A DNA stretch of 7,630 nucleotides from Clostridiales bacterium (GTDB lineage: Bacteria > Bacillota > Clostridia > Oscillospirales > Oscillospiraceae), in assembly GCA_021199695.1 (NCBI GenBank), contig JAJQHP010000089.1, positions 1 to 7,630 of the forward strand. Direction: 5' to 3'. The position numbers were made by a program, and so were the translations under genes. The notes below the pieces were generated by a model, which made no database searches, was not told where the DNA came from, and saw only the letters and a list, made by a program, of their open reading frames with translations. Positions 1 to 6,748 of the stretch are shown one piece after another (the stretch's first letter is position 1; every line of letters starts with the position of its first letter).

Positions 1-2958
1 GATGAGGGGCACGCCGGGGGTGGAGTAACGGGTCTTTGCCACCCAGGGATAGACCTTCTTGCCGGGGAGGTGTCCGCCCTCGCCGGGCTTCGCGCCCTGG
101 GCCATCTTGATCTGAATCTCGTTGGCGCTCATCAGGTACTCGCTGGTGACGCCAAACCGGGCGGAGGCCACCTGCTTGATCTGAGAGTTCCGCTCCGTGC
201 CGTACCGGTAGGAGGGCTCGCCGCCCTCGCCGGTGTTGGACTTGCCGCCCAGCCGGTTCATGGCGATGGCCATGCACTCGTGGGCCTCCGCGGAGAGGCA
301 GCCGTAGCTCATGGCGGCGGTCTTGAACCGTTTGACGATGGACTCCACCGGCTCCACCTCGTCGATGGGGATGCCGCCGTTTTCATCGAACCGGAAGGCC
401 ATCAGGCCCCGGAGGGTGTGGGGCTTGTTCTCGTCGTCCACGGCGGCAGAGTACTTCTTGAAGGTGGCGTAGTCCGAGTTCCACAGGGCCTGCTGGAGCA
501 GGCTGATGGTGACGGGGTTATACAGGTGATCCTCGGCGTCATAGCCCGCCCGGGACTTGTGGGCGCCCACAGAGTCCAGGGTGGTGTCCGTGGTCAGGCC
601 CAGCGGGTCAAAGGCGTGGTTGTGCCGCCACTCCACCACGTCGTCGATCTCCTTGAGGCCGATGCCCCCAACCCGGGAGACGGTGTTGGTGAAGTACTTG
701 TCGATGACCTCCTGGTTGATGCCCACCGCCTCGAAGATCTGGGCGGACTGGTAGGACTGGAGGGTGGAGATGCCCATTTTGGAGGCGATCTTCACGATTC
801 CGTTGAGGACGGCCTGGTTGTAGTCGTCCACGGCGGCGGAGTATTCCTTATCCAGCAGATTCTTGTCGATCAGCTCGCCGATGCACTCCTGAGCCAGATA
901 GGGGTTGATGGCCGCCGCGCCGTAGCCCAGAAGGGTGGCAAAGTGGTGGACCTCCCGGGGCTCGGCGGACTCCAGAATGATGGAGAGGGAGGTGCGCTTC
1001 CGTGTGCGGATCTGATACTGCTCCAGAGCGGAGACGGCCAGCAGGGAGGGGATGGCCACATGGTTCTCGTCCACCCCACGGTCGGAGAGGATGATGATGT
1101 TGGCCCCGTTCCGATAGGCCCGGTCCACCGAGACGAACATCCGGTCAATGGCCCGCTCCAGGGGGGTGTTCTTGTAGTACAGCAGAGAGACGGTCTCCAC
1201 CTTGAAGCCGGGGACCTTCATGCTGCGGATCTTCATCAGGTCGATGTTGGTGAGGATGGGGTTGTGGATGCGGAGCATCTTGCAGTTCTCCGCCTGCTCC
1301 TCCAGCAGATTGCCCTCACGACCCAGATAGACGGAGGTGTCGGTGACGATCTCCTCCCGGATGGCGTCGATGGGGGGATTGGTGACCTGGGCGAAGAGCT
1401 GCTTGAAGTAGTTGAACAGGGACTGGTGCTTCTCCGACAGCACCGCCAGGGGGATGTCCACACCCATGGCGGCGGTGGGCTCCGCGCCGGTCTGGGCCAT
1501 GAGGAGGATGGAGTTTTTGACCTCCTCATAGGTGTAGCCAAAGGCCTTGTACAGCCGGTCCCGGTGCTCCTGGTCGTAGCTGGGCACCTTCTTGTTGGGG
1601 ATCTTTAGGTCGGAGAGGTGGATCAGGTTCATGTCCAGCCACTCGCCGTAGGGCTGCCGGACGGCGTAGCCCTCCTTCAGCTCGTCGTCGGTGATGAGAC
1701 GGCCCTGGACGGTATCCACCAGCAGCATCTTGCCGGGCTGGAGCCGGGACTTTTTGACCACCTTCTCCGCCGGGAATTCCAGCACGCCCACCTCGGAGGA
1801 GAGCACCAGCTGGTCGTCGGAGGTGATGTAATACCGGGAGGGGCGCAGACCGTTCCGGTCCAGCACTGCCCCAACGCAGTCGCCGTCGGAGAACAGGATG
1901 GAGGCGGGGCCGTCCCAGGGCTCCATCATGGTGGCATAGTAGCGGTACATATCCCGCTTGGTCCGGGACATATTCTTGTCGTTCACCCAGGGCTCGGGGA
2001 TGCACATCATCACCGCCATAGGCAGCTCGATGCCGTTCATCACCAGAAATTCCAGAGTGTTGTCCAGCCGGGCGGAGTCGGAGCCCACCGGATTGATGAC
2101 GGGATAGATCTTGTCCAGGTCGTCCTCACTGAGGACGTTGGACTTCATGGTCTCCTCCCGGGCCAGCATCCGGTCCACGTTGCCCCGGATGGTGTTGATC
2201 TCGCCGTTGTGGAGGATGAACCGGTTGGGGTGGGCTCGCTCCCAGGAGGGGTTGGTGTTGGTGGAGAACCGGGAGTGGACCATGGCGATGGCGGACTCAT
2301 AGTCCTCGTCCTGGAGGTCGGTGTAGAACTGCCGCAGCTCCGCCACCAGGAACATACCCTTGTAGACGATGGTACGGCTGGAGCAGGAGACCACATAGGT
2401 GTTGTCGTTGGACTGCTCGAACACCCGGCGGGCGATGTACAGCTTCCGGTCGAAGGCCAGGCCCTTCTTCACCCCGTCCGGGCGGCGGATGAACGCCTGC
2501 TCGATGTAGGGCATACAGGAGACGGCCTTCTGCCCCAGCACCTCCGGATGGGTGGGCACGGTGCGCCAGCCCAGCAGCTCCATGCCCTCCTTCTCCACGA
2601 TGATCTCGAACATCTTCTTGGCCTGATTCCGGGCCAGGGTGTTCTGGGGGAAGAAGAACATACCGATGCCGTAGTCCCGCTCCTCACCCACGGTAAAGCC
2701 CGCCTGCTGGGCGGCCTTCCGGAAAAATTTGTGCCCGATCTGGAGCATGATGCCTACGCCGTCGCCGGTCTTGCCCTCGGCGTCCTTTCCGGCCCGGTGC
2801 TCCAGCTTCTCCACGATCTTCAGGGCGTTGTCCACCGTTGCGTAGCTCTTGCGGCCCTTGATGTCCACCACGCAGCCGATGCCGCAGGCGTCATGCTCAA
2901 AACGGGGGTCGTAGAGGCCCTGGGCGGGCATGGTGCTCTCCGTTCTCACTTGTTCCAT
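1..2958 (-). CDS. gltB: Glutamate synthase (NADPH-type) large subunit, 3' end cut by window
   Basis: Makes glutamate from glutamine and 2-oxoglutarate in the cytoplasm, working with a small electron-transfer subunit (GltD) not in this window. 986 codons are visible of a family that is usually about 1500 residues. The class II amidotransferase domain comes first: the motif HDACGIG puts the catalytic Cys at residue 25, behind a 24-residue propeptide that the family normally removes. HSRFSTNTN lies near 228-236, [11 protein letters not shown] starts at 250 and DRNGLRPSR at 367. A central domain follows, then the start of the FMN-binding synthase domain with [12 protein letters not shown] at 955-966. 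The iron-sulfur cysteines and C-terminal domain lie beyond the left edge. The family's usual TGAMS near the synthase domain reads TAAMS here. The start at 2958 has an AAAGGGG ribosome site 10 nt upstream; the Met at residue 10 is a possible alternative. No in-frame stop was seen. The gene follows dapL on the same strand after a 118-bp attenuator-like spacer. Confidence 0.96.
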   Translation of the reverse strand, partial: MEQVRTESTMPAQGLYDPRFEHDACGIGCVVDIKGRKSYATVDNALKIVEKLEHRAGKDAEGKTGDGVGIMLQIGHKFFRKAAQQAGFTVGEERDYGIGMFFFPQNTLARNQAKKMFEIIVEKEGMELLGWRTVPTHPEVLGQKAVSCMPYIEQAFIRRPDGVKKGLAFDRKLYIARRVFEQSNDNTYVVSCSSRTIVYKGMFLVAELRQFYTDLQDEDYESAIAMVHSRFSTNTNPSWERAHPNRFILHNGEINTIRGNVDRMLAREETMKSNVLSEDDLDKIYPVINPVGSDSARLDNTLEFLVMNGIELPMAVMMCIPEPWVNDKNMSRTKRDMYRYYATMMEPWDGPASILFSDGDCVGAVLDRNGLRPSRYYITSDDQLVLSSEVGVLEFPAEKVVKKSRLQPGKMLLVDTVQGRLITDDELKEGYAVRQPYGEWLDMNLIHLSDLKIPNKKVPSYDQEHRDRLYKAFGYTYEEVKNSILLMAQTGAEPTAAMGVDIPLAVLSEKHQSLFNYFKQLFAQVTNPPIDAIREEIVTDTSVYLGREGNLLEEQAENCKMLRIHNPILTNIDLMKIRSMKVPGFKVETVSLLYYKNTPLERAIDRMFVSVDRAYRNGANIIILSDRGVDENHVAIPSLLAVSALEQYQIRTRKRTSLSIILESAEPREVHHFATLLGYGAAAINPYLAQECIGELIDKNLLDKEYSAAVDDYNQAVLNGIVKIASKMGISTLQSYQSAQIFEAVGINQEVIDKYFTNTVSRVGGIGLKEIDDVVEWRHNHAFDPLGLTTDTTLDSVGAHKSRAGYDAEDHLYNPVTISLLQQALWNSDYATFKKYSAAVDDENKPHTLRGLMAFRFDENGGIPIDEVEPVESIVKRFKTAAMSYGCLSAEAHECMAIAMNRLGGKSNTGEGGEPSYRYGTERNSQIKQVASARFGVTSEYLMSANEIQIKMAQGAKPGEGGHLPGKKVYPWVAKTRYSTPGVPLI

Positions 2959-2985
2959 CTGTCTCGTTCCCCTTTCCCTTTCCAG

Positions 2986-3057
2986 AAAAAAGTGCCTCAG
3001 GCAGCCGAAAAAGGGTATAGAATCTCCTCTTTGCGGCCTCCCCATTGAGGCACTTTT
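2986..3057 (-). terminator. Terminator-like hairpin in the dapL-gltB spacer (candidate gltB attenuator)
   Basis: In the transcript sense, AAAAGTGCCTCA (3057-3046) pairs perfectly over 12 bp with TGAGGCACTTTT (2999-2988). The run continues to six T residues (2991-2986), the signature of an intrinsic terminator. The 46-nt enclosed segment folds further: GCCG pairs with CGGC and AAAGAGG pairs with CCTTTTT using one G-U, giving a long imperfect hairpin. It lies between the dapL stop and the gltB ribosome site, so it can either end the glnA-ANTAR-dapL transcript or regulate read-through into gltB. The 5' arm is shared with a small hexaloop hairpin, so the two folds exclude each other. No convincing separate promoter for gltB was seen in the spacer. 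Confidence 0.72.
3036..3051 (-). promoter_or_regulatory. Candidate ANTAR-target hexaloop hairpin in the gltB leader
   Basis: The transcript reads GCCTC-AATGGG-GAGGC, a perfect 5-bp stem closing a six-base loop with A at loop position 1 and G at position 4. That is the loop signature known for RNA targets of ANTAR antiterminators. The 5' arm lies inside the 5' arm of the downstream terminator, so forming this hairpin would block the terminator. ANTAR targets normally carry two such hairpins. Upstream there is only a weak 3-bp stem (GAC-AACAAC-GTC, 3071-3060) whose loop has A, not G, at position 4. The assignment is an inference from structure, supported by the ANTAR gene two genes upstream. 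Confidence 0.45.
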
Positions 3058-3076
3058 CTGACGTTGTTGTCTGTAT

Positions 3077-4303
3077 TTATTTGCTCAGCAGCTCCTGGAT
3101 GCGGCGGACCGCCTCCCGGGTGTCATCGGCGTCGCCAAAGGCGGTGAGCCGGATATACCCCTCTCCGCTGGGGCCAAACCCGGCGCCGGGGGTGGTGACC
3201 ACGCAGGCCTCGTGGAGCAGCTTGTCGAAGAACTCCCAGGAGCCGTACCCCTCCGGGGTGCGGAACCAGATATAGGGGGCGTTCACTCCGCCGTAGACCG
3301 TCAGTCCGGCGGCGGTCAGGCCCTCCCGGATGACCCTGGCATTGTCCAGGTAGTATTGAATGGTGGCCTTGATCTGGGCCTGGCCCTCATCGGTAAAGGT
3401 GGCCTCGGCGGCCCGCTGGATGACGTAGGGCACGCCGTTGAACTTGGTGCCCTGGCGGCGGTTCCACAGCCGGTTCAGGCTGACCCCCTCCCGCACCAGC
3501 TCCTTGGAGATGACGGTGTAGGCGCACCGGTTGCCGGTAAAACCCGCCGTCTTGGAGAAGGAGCGGAACTCAATGGCGCAGGTCTTGGCTCCGGGGATCT
3601 CAAAGATGGAGTGGGGGATGCCCGGCTCGGAGATGAACGCCTCGTAGGCGGAGTCAAAGAGAATGACCGAGCCGTGCTCGTTGGCGTAATCCACCCAGGT
3701 CTGGAGCTGCTCCCGTGTGGCGGCGGCCCCGGTGGGGTTGTTGGGGGAGCAGAGGTAGATCATGTCCGGAACCCTGTCCCCGACGGGGAGGTCGGGGAAG
3801 AAGCCGTTCTCGGCGGTGCAGGGGAGATAGACCAGGTCGGTCCACTTCTCCCCATCGTAGTCCCCGGCCCGTCCGGCCATGGCGTTGGTGTCCACATAGA
3901 CGGGGTAGACCGGGTCGCAGACGGCCACTACGTTGTCCACCGAGAAGATGTCCCCGATGTTGCCGCAGTCGCTCTTGGCTCCGTCGGAGACGAAGATCTC
4001 ATCGTCCTCGATGTCCACACCCCGGCGCTTGTAATCGTCCCGGATGGCGTAGCGGAGAAAGTCATAGGCGGCGTTGGTCTCCTCGCAGTAGCCCCGGAAG
4101 GTCTCCTTTTGACCCATCTCGGCGGTGGCGTGCTCCATCGCCTCGATGACAGCGGGGGCCAGGGGCTGGGTCACGTCGCCAATGCCCAGACGGATCAGGG
4201 GTTTGGGCGGATTCTGGGCGGAGAAGGCACGCACCCTCCGACCGATCTCCGGAAACAGATAGCCTCCGGGGAGCTTGGTGAAATTCTGGTTCACTTTGAC
4301 CAT
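3077..4303 (-). CDS. dapL: LL-diaminopimelate aminotransferase
   Basis: A PLP-dependent class I/II aminotransferase of 408 residues, the usual length of the DapL family. DapL converts tetrahydrodipicolinate and glutamate directly to LL-2,6-diaminopimelate and 2-oxoglutarate, for lysine and cell-wall synthesis. Visible landmarks are [11 protein letters not shown] near the N-terminus, [11 protein letters not shown] (38-48), [17 protein letters not shown] (104-120), CSPNNPTGA (185-193), FDSAYEAFI (216-224), the PLP lysine K251 in [12 protein letters not shown], and the carboxylate-binding Arg385 in GYIRLTAFG. The ATG at 4303 is chosen because DapL proteins begin close to this point and AGGAGGGAG lies just upstream. 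A GTG at 4339, overlapping the ANTAR stop, would add 12 residues without homology. The gene follows the ANTAR gene by 32 nt. Its place inside a glutamine/glutamate operon is unusual; a paralog with a shifted substrate cannot be excluded from sequence alone. Confidence 0.93.
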   Translation of the reverse strand: MVKVNQNFTKLPGGYLFPEIGRRVRAFSAQNPPKPLIRLGIGDVTQPLAPAVIEAMEHATAEMGQKETFRGYCEETNAAYDFLRYAIRDDYKRRGVDIEDDEIFVSDGAKSDCGNIGDIFSVDNVVAVCDPVYPVYVDTNAMAGRAGDYDGEKWTDLVYLPCTAENGFFPDLPVGDRVPDMIYLCSPNNPTGAAATREQLQTWVDYANEHGSVILFDSAYEAFISEPGIPHSIFEIPGAKTCAIEFRSFSKTAGFTGNRCAYTVISKELVREGVSLNRLWNRRQGTKFNGVPYVIQRAAEATFTDEGQAQIKATIQYYLDNARVIREGLTAAGLTVYGGVNAPYIWFRTPEGYGSWEFFDKLLHEACVVTTPGAGFGPSGEGYIRLTAFGDADDTREAVRRIQELLSK

Positions 4304-4335
4304 AGGAACTCTCCCTCCTGTATCTTCCGGGGCGG

Positions 4336-4866
4336 TCACAGGTCGCCCAGCACCAGCCGGGCGGTCTGCACCAGGTTGACCCCGGAGTCCATGCTTTTCT
4401 TCTGTAACATACGGTGTGCCTGCTCTTCCGTGAGCCCGTTGCGCTCCATCAGCAGCTCCTTGGCACGGCGGATCATGTCCTGATCCTCGCTGCTTCTCCG
4501 GGGCTTCACCAGACGGCTGAGGCGGTGGCTCATCTGGAGCACCATCCGCACCGAGGCCACCAGGTCGCTCCTGGAGATGGGAGCGGGGAGACGGAAGATG
4601 TCGTCGCTCACCAGGTCCAGCTGGTGCTGAGGGGCGATCATCAGCATGGAGGCCCCCTCCGGCAGATCCTCAAACAGGCTCTCTCCCGTGCCGTCCGGCA
4701 GGCGGAAGCCGCAGATCACCAAATCAATATCATACTTTGCGACGGCCCGGCGGGCCTCTCCTCCGGAGCGGCAGAGCTGGCACTCCGCAGCCCCGGCGGA
4801 CTCGATCATCTCACAGATGCGCCGGGCGCTCTTGTCGCTGTCAAAAACGACGATCACTCTCTCCAC
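4336..4866 (-). CDS. ANTAR-domain antitermination regulator with degenerate receiver domain
   Basis: A 176-residue cytoplasmic regulator with a receiver-like domain (about 1-110), a helical linker (about 105-128) and a C-terminal ANTAR RNA-binding domain (about 125-175; [20 protein letters not shown], then a three-helix bundle pattern). The receiver keeps acidic residues D9 and D11, but the phosphoacceptor position reads Gly53 (ICGFRLPDG where LLDxRLPDG is expected). The conserved Lys before Pro reads Ala95, and the Ser/Thr position near 78 is Ala. It is therefore probably a pseudo-receiver not controlled by phosphorylation. ANTAR proteins bind paired hexaloop RNA hairpins and prevent transcription termination. 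I recall a comparable regulator gene directly after glnA, ahead of glutamate synthase genes, in a solventogenic Clostridium. The start at 4866 has GGGAG 8 nt upstream. It lies 32 nt after glnA and 32 nt before dapL, so it is probably co-transcribed. Likely targets are the gltB and glnN leaders. Confidence 0.9.
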   Translation of the reverse strand: MERVIVVFDSDKSARRICEMIESAGAAECQLCRSGGEARRAVAKYDIDLVICGFRLPDGTGESLFEDLPEGASMLMIAPQHQLDLVSDDIFRLPAPISRSDLVASVRMVLQMSHRLSRLVKPRRSSEDQDMIRRAKELLMERNGLTEEQAHRMLQKKSMDSGVNLVQTARLVLGDL

Positions 4867-4898
4867 ATGAAACCACTCCCAGTCTCAGCCGATTCATT

Positions 4899-6227
4899 TC
4901 AATAACGAATCAGGTACTGGTCGCGTTCCCACTGGGAGACCTGCTTCCGGTAGCTGTCCCACTCGGCGGTCTTGCCCTCCAGATAGGCGGCGGAGATGTG
5001 GGGTCCCAGCACATCCAGGATGAACTGGTCCGCCCGGAGGGCGTCGATGGCCTCCTTCAGATTGGCGGGGAGACTGGGGATGCCCAGGGCCGAGCGCCGA
5101 TGATCGGAGAGGCGGTAGACGTTCTCCGCGTTCTCCGCCGGAGGGGTCAGGCCCCACTCAATGCCGTCCAGACCGGCGGCCAGACAGACCGCAAAGGTCA
5201 GGTAGGGATTGCAGGAGGGGTCCGGGCTGCGGAACTCCAGCCGGGTGTGCTCTCCCCGGACGGCGGGGATACGGATGAGAGCGGAGCGGTTGGACTCCGA
5301 CCAGCACACATAGCAGGGGGCGGAGTACCCCGGGGTCAGCCGCTTGTAGCTGTTCACCAGAGGGTTGGCGATGGCGGTGATGGCGTCAATGTGGGCCATG
5401 ATGCCTGCAATAAAGGAATAGGCCTCTTTGGACAGCCCGTGGACCCCCTCCGGGTCGCAGAACAGGTTTTTCCCGTCCCGGTGAAGGGACAGATTGATGT
5501 GCAGACCGGAGCCGGGGGCGTCGCTGAGCGGCTTGGGCATAAAGGTGGCGTGAAGGCCGTTCCGCTGGGCGATGGTCTTGACCGCCAGCTTGAAGGTGGT
5601 CATGTTGTCCGCAGCGTGGAGGGCCTCCTCATAGCGGAAGTCCACCTCATGCTGGCCGGGAGCCATCTCGTGATGGCTGGCCTCCACGGTGAAGCCCAGC
5701 TCCTCCAGACTCAGACAGATCTCCCGGCGGGTGGCCTCCCCCTGATCCAGAGGGCCCAGGTCGAAGTAGCCCGCGTGGTCGATGGTCTCGGTGGTGGGGC
5801 GGCCCCGGTCGTCCGTCTGGAACAGGAAGAACTCGCACTCCGGGCCGATGTTCAGGGTGTAGCCCAGCTCTGCCGCCCGGCTCGCCGCCCGGCGAAGCAC
5901 GCCCCGGGGATCACCGACAAACGGGGTGCCGTCGGCGCTGTACACGTCGCACAGCAGACGGCCCACCCGGCCCCGGCTGGGCCGCCAGGGATAGATGGCG
6001 AAGGTGTCCAGGTCGGGACGGAGAAACTGATCGGACTCGTTGACCCGGACAAAGCCCTCAATGGAGGAGCCGTCGATCATCACGCCGTTATCCAGGGCGT
6101 CCTCCAGCTGGGAGGCCATGACCGCCACATTTTTCAGCTCGCCAAAGATGTCCACGAACTGCATCCGGACGAATTTCACATCCTCCTCCCGGACGATGCG
6201 GAGGATATCCTCTTTTGTGTGACTCAT
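4899..6227 (-). CDS. glnA: Glutamine synthetase type I (GSI-alpha)
   Basis: ATP-dependent ligation of ammonium to glutamate giving glutamine; the family forms a cytoplasmic dodecamer. The product is 442 residues, matching the short GSI-alpha form of Firmicutes without the insertion and adenylylation loop of GSI-beta. Motifs in order: IDGSSIEGF (51-59), GPECEFFLF (128-136, metal-binding Glu), HHEMAPGQHEVDF (185-197), GSGLHINLSL (239-248), KRLTPGYSAP (295-304), NRSALIRIP (313-321) and RLEFRSPDPSCNPYL (329-343). Arg61 in EGFVRVNESD matches the Arg linked to glutamine feedback inhibition in Bacillus GS, suggesting feedback control. The start at 6227 (MSHTKEDIL) fits the family N-terminus. AGGAG lies upstream at a rather long 13-nt spacing. 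An in-frame ATG at 6338 would add 37 unrelated residues and is rejected. This is the first gene of the minus-strand cluster, with its own promoter around 6404-6435. Confidence 0.97.
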   Translation of the reverse strand: MSHTKEDILRIVREEDVKFVRMQFVDIFGELKNVAVMASQLEDALDNGVMIDGSSIEGFVRVNESDQFLRPDLDTFAIYPWRPSRGRVGRLLCDVYSADGTPFVGDPRGVLRRAASRAAELGYTLNIGPECEFFLFQTDDRGRPTTETIDHAGYFDLGPLDQGEATRREICLSLEELGFTVEASHHEMAPGQHEVDFRYEEALHAADNMTTFKLAVKTIAQRNGLHATFMPKPLSDAPGSGLHINLSLHRDGKNLFCDPEGVHGLSKEAYSFIAGIMAHIDAITAIANPLVNSYKRLTPGYSAPCYVCWSESNRSALIRIPAVRGEHTRLEFRSPDPSCNPYLTFAVCLAAGLDGIEWGLTPPAENAENVYRLSDHRRSALGIPSLPANLKEAIDALRADQFILDVLGPHISAAYLEGKTAEWDSYRKQVSQWERDQYLIRY

Positions 6228-6398
6228 GATGTGATCGCTGCTCCTTCCGGCTCTGCCCTCGGGAAATGGGGCGAGGTAGGCAAATGACGCAGGGCGACCG
6301 GCCCTATCCTGCATTTTTGACGATGAGGGGGCGGACATTTCCGAGCGGCTCCCGGCGACCGGAGAGCCGGGTGGGAGATGCGCAGAAAATGCCTGCGG
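6228..6398 (-). other. Structured 5' leader of glnA
   Basis: About 170 nt lie between the predicted glnA transcription start and the ATG. The RNA can form a GC-rich hairpin at 6369-6346 (CGGCTC paired with GAGCCG, then CCGG with CCGG around TCG, one bulged T). A second, imperfect hairpin at 6316-6282 pairs AAATG with CATTT and CAGG with CCTG, with a 3-nt bulge. The nine-base string GGCGACCGG (plus strand) occurs once in each. Neither hairpin is followed by a T-run, so they do not look like intrinsic terminators. No six-base loop with A at 1 and G at 4 was found. The function is unknown. Confidence 0.4.
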
Positions 6399-6403
6399 AT
6401 AGT

Positions 6404-6435
6404 ATTATACTAATCAGTTCGGGCGGGAATGTCAA
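6404..6435 (-). promoter_or_regulatory. Predicted sigma-A promoter of glnA
   Basis: A perfect -35 box TTGACA (6435-6430) is followed by TAGTAT (6412-6407) at the optimal 17-nt spacing. It is also followed by a perfect TATAAT (6409-6404) at 20 nt, which overlaps it. The perfect -10 is thus poorly spaced and the well-spaced -10 is imperfect, which suggests a promoter weak without help or with two registers. Predicted start is near 6397-6400. The -35 box lies inside an inverted repeat. Confidence 0.65.
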
Positions 6436-6442
6436 GACATTC
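6427..6442. repeat. Inverted repeat overlapping the glnA -35 box (candidate operator)
   Basis: GAATGTC-AA-GACATTC has two perfect 7-bp arms separated by 2 bp. It covers the whole -35 box of the glnA promoter, so a dimeric protein bound here would block RNA polymerase. The sequence does not fit the GlnR/TnrA pattern (TGTNA, 7 nt, TNACA) known from Bacillus. The regulator is unknown. Confidence 0.5.
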
Positions 6443-6546
6443 TCGCAACTTTTGAATTTCTCCCTGCATCTTCCGTTCACATTTCATAAAATAAGGGGAG
6501 GATGGGGCAGGTTTTGCGGTCAATTTGAATGAAATCAAAAAAACAC

Positions 6547-6575
6547 TTGCATATTCCCGCCAGATAGTGTATCCT
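6547..6575 (+). promoter_or_regulatory. Predicted sigma-A promoter of glnN
   Basis: TTGCAT (6547-6552) and TATCCT (6570-6575) are separated by exactly 17 nt. An A-rich tract (6532-6545) directly upstream of the -35 could serve as an UP element. The expected start is near 6582, giving a leader of about 165 nt before the glnN ATG. A short inverted repeat TTTGA/TCAAA (6524-6528 and 6535-6539) lies just upstream. The match is moderate and rests on position and spacing. Confidence 0.55.
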
Positions 6576-6590
6576 TTGTGTTGTGAAGCG

Positions 6591-6608
6591 GAGGCCCTCC
6601 GGGGCCTC
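6591..6608 (+). other. Stable UUCG-like tetraloop hairpin near the 5' end of the glnN leader
   Basis: GAGGCCC-TCCG-GGGCCTC forms a perfect 7-bp GC-rich stem with a UNCG-type tetraloop, about 9 nt from the predicted transcription start. It may protect the 5' end of the mRNA or act as the first hairpin of a regulatory leader. If read with a 6-bp stem, its six-base loop is CTCCGG, which lacks the A1/G4 ANTAR signature. Confidence 0.5.
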
Positions 6609-6633
6609 ATAACCGAACAGACATGAGAGTAAA

Positions 6634-6689
6634 GGTGACAATGGCGTCCCCTGAGAGAGCAGGGAATCGTTGTCGCCTTCTTTGTTTGT
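6634..6689 (+). terminator. Terminator-like hairpin in the glnN leader, capped by a hexaloop
   Basis: GGTGACAATG (6634-6643) pairs with CGTTGTCGCC (6668-6677) over 10 bp including two G-U pairs, and is followed by TTCTTTGTTTGT (6678-6689). The U-rich tail is interrupted, so this is a moderate terminator candidate. The tip holds CCCTG-AGAGAG-CAGGG (6649-6664), a 5-bp stem with a six-base loop carrying A at position 1 and G at position 4, as in ANTAR target RNAs. It lies upstream of the glnN ribosome site, where read-through control would set glnN expression. The usual second hexaloop was not found. Confidence 0.5.
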
Positions 6690-6748
6690 ACGGGTCTTCC
6701 GTCCGAACTGTATGCCAAATATCGCAAACATCGAAAGGGTTGAGAAGT

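Noticed and set aside
70..3048. Two long plus-strand open frames (70-1608 and 1618-3048) antisense to gltB
   Set aside because: Their translations are low-complexity Gly/Val/Leu/His-rich and match no family, while the opposite strand encodes a clear GltB. They are by-products of GC-rich codon use.
4304..4339. GTG start of dapL at 4339 overlapping the ANTAR stop codon
   Set aside because: DapL homology begins at the ATG at 4303, which also has a strong AGGAGG-type site; the extra 12 residues have no support.
4867..4898. Antisense RNA or terminator in the glnA-ANTAR gap
   Set aside because: Only 32 nt, with no hairpin plus T-run and no -35/-10 pair on the plus strand.
3212..6287. Long plus-strand open frames (3212-4483 and 4737-6287) antisense to dapL, the ANTAR gene and glnA
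   Set aside because: Same low-complexity composition, crossing gene boundaries, no ribosome sites or motifs; the minus-strand genes are unambiguous.
6228..6338. N-terminal extension of glnA to an ATG at 6338
   Set aside because: The 37 extra residues do not align with GSI, whose N-terminus matches MSHTKEDIL at 6227, and there is no good ribosome site at 6338.
6228..6400. ANTAR hexaloop in the glnA leader
   Set aside because: Scanning for six-base loops with A1 and G4 closed by at least 3 bp found none; the best case had only 2 bp.
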